64,000 nucleotides of DNA from Psilocybe azurescens (taxonomy: Eukaryota; Basidiomycota; Agaricomycetes; Agaricales; Agrocybaceae), in NCBI GenBank assembly GCA_023853785.1, contig JAJIRX010000668.1, positions 620,001-684,000 of the forward strand. The letters are read 5' to 3'. Made by a program: the position numbers and the translations under genes. Positions within the stretch are counted from its first letter, which is position 1. Each line of letters starts with the position of its first letter. Below are positions 10,390 to 22,539 of the stretch, piece by piece. The notes under the pieces were generated by a model that had not been told where the DNA came from, did not search any database, and saw nothing but the letters and a program-made list of their open reading frames with translations.

Positions 10390-13300
10390 AGGGCTGTATT
10401 CGACTGGTGTCACTCGAGCGCCAAGTTAACACCCACGCGTGTACATCCATGCCCACGATTTAGTGGATTCCCACATGGCTAGCCATGCCCCACGGTCGTG
10501 GGCATGGGGATTCCCACCCTTGCGAGGGGCGGCCCGAGCCCCTGTGCCACCGGCATATAGGCCAGTGCCAATTTGCCAATCGCAGTTTACTCGCAAATGG
10601 ACTGGCATAACTCTGACCAGCCAGATAGAAAATATAGCATTCCATTACCTCGGTATAACTTAGATATTACTTATTGTATTAGATAGGAGAAATTGAAGAT
10701 ATATTTGGAGGAGATTCTGTGTAGAGCAAGAAATTAGGGTGTGCTGTCGGTGAAAGTGCTCAAATATAAATTAAAACCAACACATTGAAGGTATAACATC
10801 GGAATTACAGTACCAGAGACTATATTTAACAGTCTATCACCTTGCAGTTGGTTTTAAAAATTTACCAAGAGGTTGAAATTTCGGAATTAAACTTGACTGA
10901 AACTTTGGAAGTGTTCATTTATTTTAGGTGATCACCAATATATAAAGCCTCAACTTGTTGAACTCTCTCGTCAAATAACCTCTTCATATCTTTTCTCTCA
11001 GTGAACCATGCCACCTCCAACATGGGGCCATGAATTTTTTCTTGATCATCCGCAGGCAAAAACAATACCAAAGCTGCGTGCAGCTTATACATCTGACAAG
11101 ATGGACCGGAAGAAAATAATGTGTAGATCCTGCTACCCTAATTTTGTCAAGGCCATGCAGGATCAAGATGAAGCAGACACCCTTTCAGGCCAGAGAACAT
11201 CTGTGCGCACATTGGACATGATTGAGGCTGCTTGTAAGTAATTTCTCACTTCCAAATTAGGATTGTGGTGCACATCTAATTTATTGTCTTTTTTTACAGT
11301 GTGGGGTGAAGGTCCTAATGCACGGTGGATTGTTTCACGTCCCGAGAATTTACTTCGTCACCTGAAAAATTGCAAATTTGTTGTGGACTCTGTGTCCGAT
11401 CAGGCTGCCAATATATGCTATGAGAAAGGTTTGACCAAAAGTCCTCCTCGTCCTCGCCGGTACTTCTCTTTCTCAAATCAGTTCCTCTGGATCTGTTCTT
11501 GGTTTGATGGCTGGTCCCTCCTCATTGGGTTATGATGGCCGCCCATCTCCTCTCCAAATTTCTCCTCAAAGCCTTCCACCTGTTCCTTTTCCAAGCCATT
11601 CACCAAGTCCTGGCCTTACTGGAATATCTATCAGTCCTCAAAACTCCGTTTTTTTAATGCCACCACCAAGCCACACACCTAGCCCTTTAGTTTCAAATTT
11701 TCAGTCACTTCCATTTGCCCCATTGCCTTCAGAAAATTCAAGAAAGCGTGCCCGACTTGGAAGCCAGGGACGAGAGCTATCAAGACGATCTAGCTTGCCT
11801 AATGTCACTTGGACAGCAGAAAATCAAACTCGCCTTGGTATGCGGATTGCACGTATTACTGTGTCTTGTGGGTTCCCTTACTCTTGGGTGGAGAATCCGG
11901 AATGGGTTGCACTTCTCAATGAATTTATTCCTATGGCAAGACATTACAGTAGGCGGCAGTTATCCAACAATCTCATCCCTGAAGAAATTGCAAAATATCG
12001 CAACTTGGCCAAGCAGAGCTGTGCTGGTACTCTAGCATCCATGCAATATGATGGATGGACGGGTATTAATTTCCACCATTTATTGGCATTCATGATTACG
12101 ACAGGGAATAGAGAGGTAAGGTATTTCTACTAATATTCAGTTTAAATGATGCATTAACAAGAATTTTTAAAAGGTGTTTACAGTTAAGGTCTTCGACACA
12201 TCTTCTGAAAGGAAGACAGCCGAAAACCTAGTTCAGGAGATTATACAAGTCATGGAATTACTCTGTACTGATTGGAAGGTGGAGGTTATTGCAATCACCT
12301 CTGATGCTGCTGGGGAAGCCAAGAACGCTTCGCCGACTGTGTGTTGAAGCTAATGAATCGCTGATTGCGCCCTGACTGTTGGGCACACCAGGTAAGTAAA
12401 GACTTCTAAATTTTAAATCTCTCACTTATTATTGAAATTTTTAGAATGCTCTTGTTGTTGGGGACTATATGCGGGCATCAGCAACTTTACTTACATTTGC
12501 TGAGAAGGCAAACGAGGTCATCACTTGGCTCCGGAGCAAAACTCAAGTGCTTGCTCTTTTACGGGATGTTCAAGAAGGAATGAGAGCCTCAAATCCTACT
12601 GGTCGCATTTTGGCAGTTATCCGTCCAGTTGTAACTCGCTGGACTGCCTACTACCTGGCCTATCAGCGCTTGCTAGAGCTTCACCTTCCACTTCAAGTCC
12701 TAATACAGCAACACCGTGACCGACTACTACAGGGTACTTCAGCCAGTCGTCGAAAGGCTCAAGAAATAATTAAAATTATGGAAAACGCAGTGTTTTGGCA
12801 ATCTCTTGCACGGTAGATATATTGCTGTTATATGTATAAATACACTTATGCTGATTGCAAATTTTAAACATATAGAATTAAATTGCACCTTGAACCTCTT
12901 GCCCGCTCATCATCTATTCTCCAAGCTACCCATGCATGCTTAGACCAAGTTCCAATTGTTTTTGGCTCACTTCTTTCGCGAATATCAAGAGATCCGTGAC
13001 GATACTGGGGATGATGACCTTATCGATGTCATTGTTGAAAGCATTGAGCGCCGCTGGCAAAGTTCGCGACCAGGATGTTTACATTGCTGCCATTATTCTT
13101 CACCCTCTTCTTAAAAACGGCACCATTCGCGAAAAAATCCAATATCTTGCTCCAGCTAATATATGGGGACTTCTCAAATGATTATGGAAGCGGTTCTATA
13201 AGGTCGATGCACCATCAGAATTATTTACTGAGCTCAATCACTTCTTCCATGATCAGGATATTTATGCCACACTCCCGATTGGGCAAATCATATTAAACGT

Positions 13301-14334
13301 GAAGCAGAAATCAAGGTACGATCCTCTGGCTCACTATATTTGGCACAATCATATTTATAAATTAACACAGAAAGAAATACCAGACCCTCTCAAGATGTAC
13401 AATGGGGTCCAATTTGGAGCATCACCTTCACATCTTCAGACCATTGCCCGTCGCATTTTATCTGTCTGTTGCAATTCAGCCTCATGTGAAAGGCTGTTTA
13501 GCATGTTTGGCAATATTCTCACAAAGCATCGATCACGACTCAGACGTGAGAAACTGACAGATCAGGCTGAACTTAGAATGCATCTTCGTGATGAGCATTT
13601 GCGGGAAGGGTCTGTTCAGAATCGCCTCAAGAGAAAAATCACTTCCCATCATCCTGCCGATCCCAATTCTACTATTACACAACCTCAGAACGATCCCATT
13701 TCCGGTGCTTCTGATGTAGCTGTCTCACCAAATGATCCACCTCCAAGTCCAAGTTCTCACCCTCAGTTCAATGACGAAACTGAGGATGGTACAGCCCAAC
13801 CCCTGGATGGCTCAAACATTGACCAATCACCCGGGTCCTTCACATCTATGATTCAAATTTATCACAGGATGCTGCAGCAGTGGAAGAGGAGGAAAGACAT
13901 ACCGCCAATACACAAGGTCAAATCTCTCCAGCACAGAAAATTTCATTAAAAGACTTATTTGATTTCAAAAATGCTTACTGGTCTAAAGCAAAGGCGTCGA
14001 CTAATACTAATAATCTAGCCGATGAGATGGAGCTACACCAGCTTCTTGACCTTGATGCCGAAGGTGATCCTGATGATTTTGAAGCGGGAAATGACCTTAC
14101 ACATCCCTCAATGTTATAAAATATTACTTAGATTTTTTTCGAACTCATTTGTACATTAGGAACTAGTCTAAATAATATGTATCTACAAATTTGACGATGC
14201 ACTTGAATCGATCGTGACCATCGCCACGCGAATTTCCATATCGGGTATCCCCATGCCCACATCTTGTGTGGATATCCATACAATCGTGGATATGTGGGGA
14301 TCCACGTGGATATCCACAGGCGATGCCAACACTG
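10390..14334 (+). mobile_element. hAT-superfamily transposon, decayed
   Basis: The right end reads GGCGATGCCAACACTG and stops at 14334, as expected for a hAT end (CAGTGTTGGC inverted). The first 200 bases inside each end are rich in short inverted words (CCCACGA, GGATATCCAC, GGGCATGGGG), typical hAT subterminal motifs. The left end is uncertain, somewhere near 10390-10420, because no clean CAGTG or matching 8-base duplication was found. The decayed transposase at 11008-14119 supports the class. Confidence 0.65.
11008..14119 (+). pseudogene. hAT transposase (BED finger, RNase H-like, hATC), broken
   Basis: The domains appear in order. A BED-type zinc finger (CRSC...RHLKNC) spans exon 1 (11008-11233) and the exon from 11300. 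A Ser/Pro-rich linker follows. The RNase H-like core has YDGWT (about 12049) and TSDAAGEAK (about 12298), then WAHQ / NALVVGDYM across an intron near 12392-12444. The hATC dimerisation motif is SASCERLFS (about 13478). The acidic tail is LLDLDAEGDPDDFE. The frame breaks near 11460, 12325, 12375, 12965, 13055 and 13190, so this copy cannot make active transposase. The family mobilises DNA by cut-and-paste with 8-base duplications. Confidence 0.85.
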
Positions 14335-14342
14335 GTGGTACT

Positions 14343-15045
14343 TGATTATGTTTCAGTTGTGTACAGTACCTACCCCCACCGATTTCTAATCAATGTTAAA
14401 AAGCTCTGTAGTCAACAGTTCAATCAGTTCACTAATCTTCCCCTCCAAGAGTCCAAGTTGCCAGCTTGCTTCAAGTCCAATAAGTCTCATACTTTGCTGG
14501 CACTGCTTCTGTAGTCGAGGCTTATAAATATTTTGCAGCCAGTAAATCTTGTCCTGAAGGTAGCATCCTCCATCAAACTCAGACAGTCCTGTTTATACCT
14601 GAAAAGAAATTTTCCATAGAGTTTTGGGGAGAGGCCATTCCAGCTTAATTCCAGCGCCACAGCACATTGTTTCTTGATCATTTCTTTATTCGATCAAAGG
14701 ACAAGTTCACATATAATAATGCTCAGACGATAAATACATCTAATCCAGCCAACAACATTATGTAGTTGCCAATGAGCAAGGGGTCAAACATTTGTCCAAC
14801 ATGGTAGCAAGTGCTCGAATTTCCTAGTTGCCTCCTGCGCCAATCCCCGAAAGGTTTAGCAGCATCAAAGGCCATTTATTTTTAGAAACAATGACCATTA
14901 AGAGTGAAATCACATGCGAAATTGGATTGATGGAACCGGCGATGAACTGCACAGCCCTTCACACCCACTTTGTTGAGCTGTGTCTGAGTTCCAAATCTCA
15001 CAGTGAAGTCACAATCACATCGGCTGCGCTGTGGCGGCAGCACTA
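14343..15045. other. No recognised gene
   Basis: Only short open frames without recognisable domains are present between the hAT element and the palindrome at 15046. Nothing is supported here. Confidence 0.4.
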
Positions 15046-15082
15046 GCCTAAAGTAGTCTCGAAATTCGAGACTACTTTAGGC
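15046..15082. repeat. 37-base perfect palindrome
   Basis: GCCTAAAGTAGTCTCGAA and its exact complement flank a single central base. Transcribed, it would form an 18-base-pair stem with almost no loop. No terminator-like T run follows, so a role as terminator is not supported. It may be the tip of a miniature element. Confidence 0.8.
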
Positions 15083-15251
15083 CCTGTTTTGCTCTCCAGC
15101 ATTGATCCGTGCTCGGGTGCAAAGATAACATTAGGCAATACTCCCCTCCCCCGACTCACATTTCAATAAATAGGAATTCTTATAAATATTTATGCACAGA
15201 AAATTAGTCAAAAATTTTCAGGGCTACAAAGCGAATACTACTCATATTGAG

Positions 15252-15410
15252 TTAGGGCCCGTTCGGCTAGCAATGTTCCAGCAAGTATAAGCCAGGATTG
15301 TCCGCCTAATGCATTTTCGGGCATGTCGGCAATCATCGAAGCCTGAATGTACGTTTTTCGGCCACGTCACCTCAGAGTTCTTTGAAGCTTGCTAGCCGAA
15401 CGGGCCCTAA
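15252..15410. mobile_element. 159-base MITE with 22-base perfect TIRs
   Basis: TTAGGGCCCGTTCGGCTAGC at 15252 is exactly inverted at 15389-15410. The TTA/TAA at the extreme ends could be a 3-base target duplication, as in PIF/Harbinger-type MITEs, or part of the repeat. The interior is non-coding. A related single end lies near 10361. Confidence 0.8.
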
Positions 15411-15489
15411 AAGGGGCTTCAGCGGCACATCAAGCCGTCAGTGAACTAAATATTTTACTACTAAATTAAGATCCAGGCCAACCTATAGT

Positions 15490-15615
15490 AGGGGTTTTTC
15501 GGCTGAGGGGTATGGGTATGGGTTATCGCGGACCTATGGGGTTATGGTATGCAATTCTCTGCGAACCAAGTCGGTGGACGGCTGATGCTATGGGTTATAA
15601 GGGGTTATGGGTTTT
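15490..15615 (+). repeat. G-rich TATGGG / GGTTATGG repeats
   Basis: Repeated words GGGGTATGGGTATGGGTTAT, GGGGTTATGG and GGGTTATAAGGGGTTATGGG lie just upstream of the Mutator-like relic. They look like subterminal repeats of a transposon end, or could form G-rich structures. No defined boundary was found. Confidence 0.4.
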
Positions 15616-17769
15616 GAGAGGGGTCCGACTGTAGTAGGCTACAACATCGACATAACAGACGAAGGTTCCCTTCCAGTTGAATGCAGCAAGCCTGGCTGCG
15701 AAATATGTCCAAGTGGGCAATTCAAGCGGTGCGACCACTGCCGAAATCGTCAAACAAGGTTCGTCCGACAGAGCCGTTCAAGCCAAAAAGTTGTCGAAGC
15801 ACCAAGCACAACAGACGCGTCAAAAGGGAGAACACCCAGGAATAATATCTGACGATGACGATTACAATGAAGAGGGAATACCTTTTATGGACCTTGATGA
15901 GGACGTCAGTTACGACATTGAAAAGCTATCGGGTATACTGACATATACATCTCAAGTGGTAGAGAACTATATGGATGCAGGTGCTCAAGCCCACATGTCG
16001 ATTTCCATGGTACATATCCAATTGTGCAGGACGATCTTGTAACGCTAAAAGAATGTACCCATATGCTCGCCGAGGAGCTATGGTAAGTTACTGGATACAG
16101 ATTCACGTCAGTACGTTATTGAAATTGTAATAGAACAAAATTTTACCAATTAAAGTGTCCGCGACAATCGTCCACTAAAAGAGGGCACACAACACGATTT
16201 TGGTGTAGCCAAGACAAACATCGGAAGAAGCCAGACGTTAAATATAGCGACGCCGTTGCAATGAAGCGGTATCCATGTAAAAGTGCATGGCTGGCCAAGT
16301 ACGAGCAAAACAAGTATGGCAGCCAGCATATCTTCATACGGTTGTAACATCAATGTCTTCTATTCTGATGTTCGAATGCCTCCGGAAGCCCTCCAGATCA
16401 TTCAAGAACAGGCAGAATTGTCAACACCTAGCGCGACGGCTTTAAAAATATAGTCAGCATATCCCCATGTTACAACAAGCCAGATACATGCCGCATGGCG
16501 AGAGCAGAACAAAACTTACTGGCGACCTGATGATGACCAGCTCACCTCATCGAGATAGCTCCTAGCCGAATATGGAGAAGATATTGATATCTTCGAACCA
16601 TTTGGCGTCCCAGATGGTGTGGAGATACTTGCGCTGTGGTCGGCCGTGTCATTCGTGGTGCAGGCTTTAGAATATTGATCCTAGCGGCGCACTCTCCAAC
16701 AATCGAGGAGCAGGAAGAGGCGGCAGCACTGGGCGGATCTGCAGAAAACGAGGAGTCAAGTGTTAACGACGATGACGACGACGAAAAGCGAGGACAGCGT
16801 ACCTTTTGCCCTCCTCTATATCGCGATACCATCACCAACATGATCGAGCGGCACTACTTCCTCCATCCTTTAATCCCTGGATGCGGCCCTCCAGATCCTA
16901 AACTAACAAACAGATCAGTCGTTCAGCGCATATACGACTTCTGCGCGAAGCACCAGCTACATGAGGTGTGGGTTTACCTTTACGAGAATTGGTACCGTGC
17001 AGGCTGCTGCGAGCTCTGGGTTCGATGTACTCATACGTTGATACCGGTCTTGACGGCTACAATGATATTGGAGAGCCAGTAAGTCAATTATCCTATAAAA
17101 TGTTTTTTAAAAGAAACTTACAACGACGGCAGCTGGCGACGGATTATGCACGATTTCCTCTACCACCTCCCCACGCCCCGATGTGACTAGCTGATCTAGA
17201 TCCTCATTACGATGTTGGGGCCAACATATTACAGAAAGCTCGATCGTTTGTTAAAAGACCGGGCCCGTTACCGCGAGTTGTCGAGTTGGCGGAAGGGGTT
17301 CAAGAAAATATGGCGAAAGCTAGAGAAAACCCAAACTACAATGCCAATTGATGATGCGTATAAACCAAAAGTTAAGGAACGGGTATGCACCTGTCCAGCG
17401 TTTGCCATCAGTCGCTTCCTAGTCTGCAAGCACCTCATTCAACGGATCCATCCAGCCCCGCATATTGTCTTCCTTGAACCCGAGCGCTTTCATGGGCTGC
17501 CCATCTTGAGACACAAAACCTTGAGGCCATTCGAGGAGTATTGTGGTGACTTCGCAACGGCTGCTATGTGTCCTGATGAAGGAACGGATGAGAATCCTGA
17601 TTTTGGGGGATGAGATGACGAGGGATGAGGAAGGCCCTGCCAACGAGGATGAGGAGGATGAAGAAACTCACCAACACGATGATCGCACGCTCGAGGAGGC
17701 CCTGATGGACGATATCCACCTCATCGCAATTCACAGCCGGCCTAAAGCACCAGGCCCAATTCCGTGACT
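15607..17769 (+). pseudogene. Mutator-like (MULE) SWIM-type transposase relic
   Basis: The N-terminal part has RCDHCRNRQ (about 15730). A MULE zinc-binding segment follows from about 16154 (KCPRQSSTKRGHTTRFWCSQ, then MKRYPC). A central part from about 16800 (YRDTITNMIERHYFLHPLIP, then HEVWVYLYENWYR) precedes an intron at about 17083. The C-terminal part is LGPTYYRKLDRLL and a SWIM finger, CTCPAFAISRFLVCKHL (about 17383-17433). In-frame stops at 16451, 16556, 17188 and 17197 show it is dead. The stretch expected to hold the first catalytic Asp residues is missing or unrecognisable, so an internal deletion is likely. The terminal repeats were not located. Confidence 0.75.
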
Positions 17770-19300
17770 GACGGATGCTCAACGTTCTCTAGCGAGAGGA
17801 CGCAGGACTCCTGCGGCTTGCAAAAGCATGTATGGAGAAGGAAAGGAGGGTGAACTCGACGAGGAGTCCAACGGTGGCGACGTGGGAGAAGTCAGGAAAG
17901 GAAGGCGAACTCGACGTGCTTCGATGTGCGCATTCAGGACCCCGCTTCAGGGGTAAATACTAGCAAGGTGATAGGTAGAGCTCGAGATGAGACCGACAAC
18001 GATTGCTGACCAGAGAACAAAGTCCAAAGCAAGGCTCTCATTGAAATCAAGAACAGAGGAGTCGTGCGAAAGACTGCAAGTTTCATTTATCGTGATGAAC
18101 AAGGAACTGACCTTAGACTGTTGGTCAAGATTATCTCACATGACCTTAGGATTCAGCATCGCCTTTTGCAACCCAACAGGGCTGGGTTATATCGGTGTGT
18201 CCATTAACGTCAGCTTGGGATGTTAAAAACCCGGCCCTACAACCCAAACTTGCATGCCGTCGAACTGGTTTGATTTGTACCACCTGTCACAGACTTTTGC
18301 CAACTGCTAATACTAGCTATGAGCCTATGCTTTCCTTTTCAAGAATTGAGGAACCCAGCGGGCCGGCCAAGTAATACAAAAGCAATATTAATATTAATAA
18401 ATCTGCGTTTCTTTTTACTGTCCTGCTCTCAAACTTGCAACGCTCGTACATCCTGTCACCAGCTGGTGCTTTCAGAAAATGTCGGCATCCTCAGAAATAA
18501 CTCCCGACAAGTGGCCTTGCAGGCGAACGGGGACATCCCGCCACACATCGTCTCTGACTGGCCTTCCGCGTCTCACCCTGCATGAACACTTTTCAACATA
18601 AGTGACCGTACAAAAAATACTACCCGTCGACTGTGCTCCAGGCACTCGACCCAGCGGGCCTCCATTGTGTGGCAGATCCAATAATGGCATTTGTGATACC
18701 ACCCCTCCTGTCATAATACCTTTCAATTACATACCCTCAGTTTACAAGACTGCGTCGCCCTTTGGGTTTGTGAAATGTTTTCTACCATTGTCGATTGATT
18801 GTTTCTCACTCTATCGTATCTATCTCAAGGCATTCTAGCTAGAAGTTTCGATGGACAACAAAACTCCATGGTCATCAGTCTACAGATCAAGTATCAGGCA
18901 AGGCTGACGCAATTTCAACGTCAACGTGCTCACTGTTGGACACCATCGCCTCGTCATTCACACTTTCATGTTCAAGCATCATATTCAATGTTCTCGACGG
19001 CTTCGAAGCTCGCATAGTCATCAATATGCGATACGGCAGACCTGCCGTGAAATATGACGTGTGGAATCTTTGAATGACATAGGGGGTCGCTGTCCTATCT
19101 CGGCTGAAGTGGGCCAATGTAACGTTTGCTTTCGAGCTAGTGCTCGAATGTGTATGATTGGGAATGGAAGGCCTTTTACATGCCCGACAGCCATTCAACA
19201 ACGACGATGAAAGGGAACAATCTTTTTATATCATCCACCTTTAAATACTCAGGCAATGCGCGTGGCTCTCCACTCTGAATTTCCCTCCTTCGATACAAAG
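17770..19300. other. No recognised gene; upstream region of the chitin deacetylase gene
   Basis: Up to about 17950 there are acidic and basic open stretches continuing from the MULE relic. From there to 19300 I see nothing but short frames. The last few hundred bases presumably hold the promoter of the gene starting at 19308, but no specific site was recognised. Confidence 0.35.
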
Positions 19301-19307
19301 AATTTAA

Positions 19308-20705
19308 ATGCTTGTACTCCTCCCACTACTCCTCTCACTCGTTGTCTCTGCCATTGGCTCTCCCACAGAGAAAAGAGCCAAAGCCAAGCTGATAACTAAA
19401 TGTACCGTTCCGAACACGGTGGCCCTTACATTTGTACGTTCACCATGTGCTTTCCTTGTCCCTTCTTTGCTGAAGCGTGTTAATGACTTGGCAGGACGAT
19501 GGACCATACATATATCTGTTCGTAGCTGTCCATCGAGCCCATATCACTTTTAACAAGTCACTACAGAAACGACGTAGTCGACACCGTAAAGAAAGCAAAC
19601 GCAAAAGGGACTTTCTTCTTCAGTGAGTATTGTTATCTACGCCTCCTGTTGCTCCTGCTATACATACTGAGGCTCCTATCACAGATGGTAACAACTGTAA
19701 GCTATCTTAATTTCCCCCAATTCTATTTCGCGACCTTAATGGGTATCCATGCCCCTTTCATAGATGGTTGCATCTACGATGACGCGATGGTCCAGCGTGT
19801 AAAGTATGCATACGACAATGGTTTTCAAGTAGCTTCACACACATGGGCGCACAAGGATCTCACGACGCTAACAAGCGATCAAAGTTTGTCGTCGAAGTTT
19901 CTTGAATACCTACTCACCACAGCTAATTCCATGACGTCTTTCTGTTCAGTTGACTCTGAGATGTCACGCACTGAAGGTAAAGACCAGGTTGTTCCTATCA
20001 GCACATAATTCAACTCATTCTGTGGCCAGAGGCGATCGGGAAAATCACTGGAGCAACTCCTGCGTACACCAGACCCCGTAAGTTCCAATTTCCGGGACGA
20101 AGTTGTCTTAACTGATTTGGGACTGGACCAGCATATGGAAACGTCAATGATCTCGTCTATAGCGTTGCGGGCTCCCGAGGACAGACTTTAGTGACATGGG
20201 ACTTTGAGTATGTGCTAGCCATTCAATTTGATATTCTGCATCTCCAAGACTGACCACGCGTAGCTCTGGCGATTCAACCGGATCGACAGTAGATCAACAA
20301 AAGCAAGCCTATGATGAACTCGTCAGCAAGCATCCGAACACCATATTGTCTTTGGAACACGAAGTTTACGGTTAGCCCCCCCTGTTTTATGCCTTGGAAT
20401 GCGATCGTTCGCTGACTCGTACTCGATCATCGGTCCTTCAAGAAACTACTGCGTACGCCGTCTTGACCCCCTTCTATTCTGTTTTTGTCGACTAACATTT
20501 ACCCGGGTAGCCACGAAGTCCTCCCCTATGTCATCTCAAAGCTGCAAGGCGCTGGTTATAAGCTAGTCACCCTTTCGGAATGCCTCAATACCTCTCCTTA
20601 CCTGAAGACAGGTGCTCCGGCAACGCGCGATGTACGTTTTCCCTCCTGTCTTCACAATAGTCCTAACTCCCTTTGACTGTGTCTTAGGCAACCTGGAAGT
20701 GCTAG
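19308..20705 (+). CDS. Secreted chitin deacetylase (carbohydrate esterase family 4)
   Basis: This is a twelve-exon model: 19308-19433, 19495-19517, 19567-19622, 19685-19696, 19764-19883, 19950-19976, 20030-20077, 20132-20207, 20264-20370, 20443-20452, 20511-20631 and 20688-20705. It predicts 247 residues and all phases close. A signal peptide (MLVLLPLLLSLVVSAIGSP) is followed by a Lys-Arg site. The NodB-type motifs are all present: DDGPY (metal and base Asp), SHTWAHKDL (metal His pair), TRPPYGN, WDFDSGD and LEHEV (catalytic His). The family removes acetyl groups from chitin to give chitosan, acting in the wall or outside the cell. No carbohydrate-binding module or GPI tail is seen. The 10- and 12-base exons are unusually small but restore the motifs exactly. 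Confidence 0.88.
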
Positions 20706-20908
20706 TTGCCCGGCAGGACTCTTTTTTCACTTAAAGATACCCGCATAACATTATACCTACTCTGTTACACTCGGACACTTTCCTATCCTTTGAACCTGAT
20801 TTCTATGCTACACGATCGACAATTACGATTAGACTATTTACTGTAGGAGCTATCTCATTAACTAAGCATTAAAAAATAAATAAAGGATGTCCAGATCGAC
20901 ATAATATA

Positions 20909-22304
20909 TCATGAACCAATACCCGCCAACACCTTAAAGACATCCTCCTGTCTCTCCCTGAATGCTCTCAGCCTCGTCATACCGAGACTCAGCGCATTGA
21001 TCCTATTGGCAAAAGCCACAGCCCGGCCTTCCACACTCCTCCGCCCACTCCTCGCATCCTGCAATCCCCGTTCATATCCGACACCCTCTTCCAGCATCAT
21101 CTTCACGCGGTCCAGCCGAGAGAGGGGTATATCTTTGTCCTGCTCAGCGAGCCTCATCGCAACCTCGTTATCTTCGTCCTCGATCTCCCTGGCCTGGTGT
21201 CCAATGGCGGCGAGCTCAGCCATGAACGGCCGCAGTTCCCGGGGACACTCCTCGAGCGTCAGGGGCTTTCCGAGCACGCCGACGACGGATCCTTCCGGCG
21301 TAATGGCTTTGGTAGATACGTCCAGGATCGCAAACGCCACGGATGCAAAATACGCCCGAGTTTTGTCACGTTTGAGCAGTCGGCGCAGCGAGGGCTGGCG
21401 TTCGAGGGCGTCGGCGAGAGATGCGTAGAGGGTCTCGCGAATGAACTCAATGGCTGGCGATTCTTGGGTTAACACCGACGGCGCTGCCGACCGCGAAGAG
21501 AATGTCGAAGACGTCGATGCATTCGTGTTCGCGGATGAATAAGGACTAAGCAAGTCAGGAGATCGAGGAGGTGAATGATTGTTGCGGGGTGGATGACTGG
21601 GGGCAACGAGTCGAGCGAGTGCCTCGGAGACGCCTGAGGCGATGACATCGGCGTAGCATTGTACACCGGCGGGGGCACAAACGACGCTTTCCGGGGACTG
21701 GACGGCGACGGGCCTGCACCCGCATCCAGCGCCGCCTGCAGATCTGCGGCGTATCGGTCCTGAAAAGACCTTCTCTGGCTGATCTCGATCGCGACCGCAC
21801 GCAGGTCAGCGGCGATCCCGTTGATGGTCGGGATCTCGTTCTGTAGAAGCGGTTCTAATCCGCAAATAACTCGCGCAAGATCGTGCTGCGACTCCGGAAG
21901 CAGGTTTTGGATGGATGGCACTGCATTCGCCCACACCCGGAGAAAAGGGACGAAAGCAGGAGGGCAGTTGTCGTGTGAGAGTTCCATGGGCTGTGAAGAC
22001 GAGGATTTCGACGACCGTGGAAGAGGTACGGAAGGTGGATTGGTTGTGCATCGTAAAGCTGCGAAGTACAAGCACAGTGCAGGACCTAAAGAAAGCACTG
22101 TAAGAGAGTCTAACTGCTGAAATTTGGATATATCACACCTGTGATCATCAGGTCCCCCTCCGCGCTAGCTAGAACCTCGACATCGAGCAGACGCTCTGCT
22201 TTCGCCTGTGTCAAGGACGACTTTAGATAGCTATGAAAGCTGTCCTGGATGTAATCCTCTGAAAGCTGAGATGGCGTTTGATGATAGGTTGTATGCCTTG
22301 ACAT
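20909..22304 (-). CDS. Conserved hypothetical protein, 424 residues
   Basis: This is a three-exon model on the minus strand: 22139-22304, 21665-22085 and 20909-21596, with phases closing. It starts MSRHTTYHQTPSQLSEDYIQ. Residues of about 75-190 form a helical domain (VWANAVPSIQNLLPESQ). A Ser/Pro-rich linker sits around the second intron (SFVPPP...RSPDLLSPYSS). A charged helical C-terminal half follows (IEFIRETLYASLADALE to VFKVLAGIGS). There is no signal peptide or membrane segment, and I do not recognise the family. Codon use and open length support a real gene. It converges with the chitin deacetylase, leaving about 200 bases between their stops. Confidence 0.7.
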
Positions 22305-22539
22305 GACGAAGAGACGGAGTAGGAAGAATTCAATCTTTGGTATTTATATCCGGAGTTAAAGGCTGTGCCCACGTCATATCATCATGAAGGGAACGTGACT
22401 GACCGTCGGCCGGAGGCTGTGTATTGTGTAACTTTCATACAGTTCAGTACTTTGAACGAGTAGGTAAACAGAATCCTACGCCAAATGAGAAATACTCGGG
22501 GCGATTCAGGGATCTTTGAGAAGCTCTGAGGCAGAAGTT

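Noticed and set aside
21555..22103. Several overlapping open frames on both strands
   Set aside because: They are GC-rich shadow frames of the three-exon hypothetical gene at 20909-22304.
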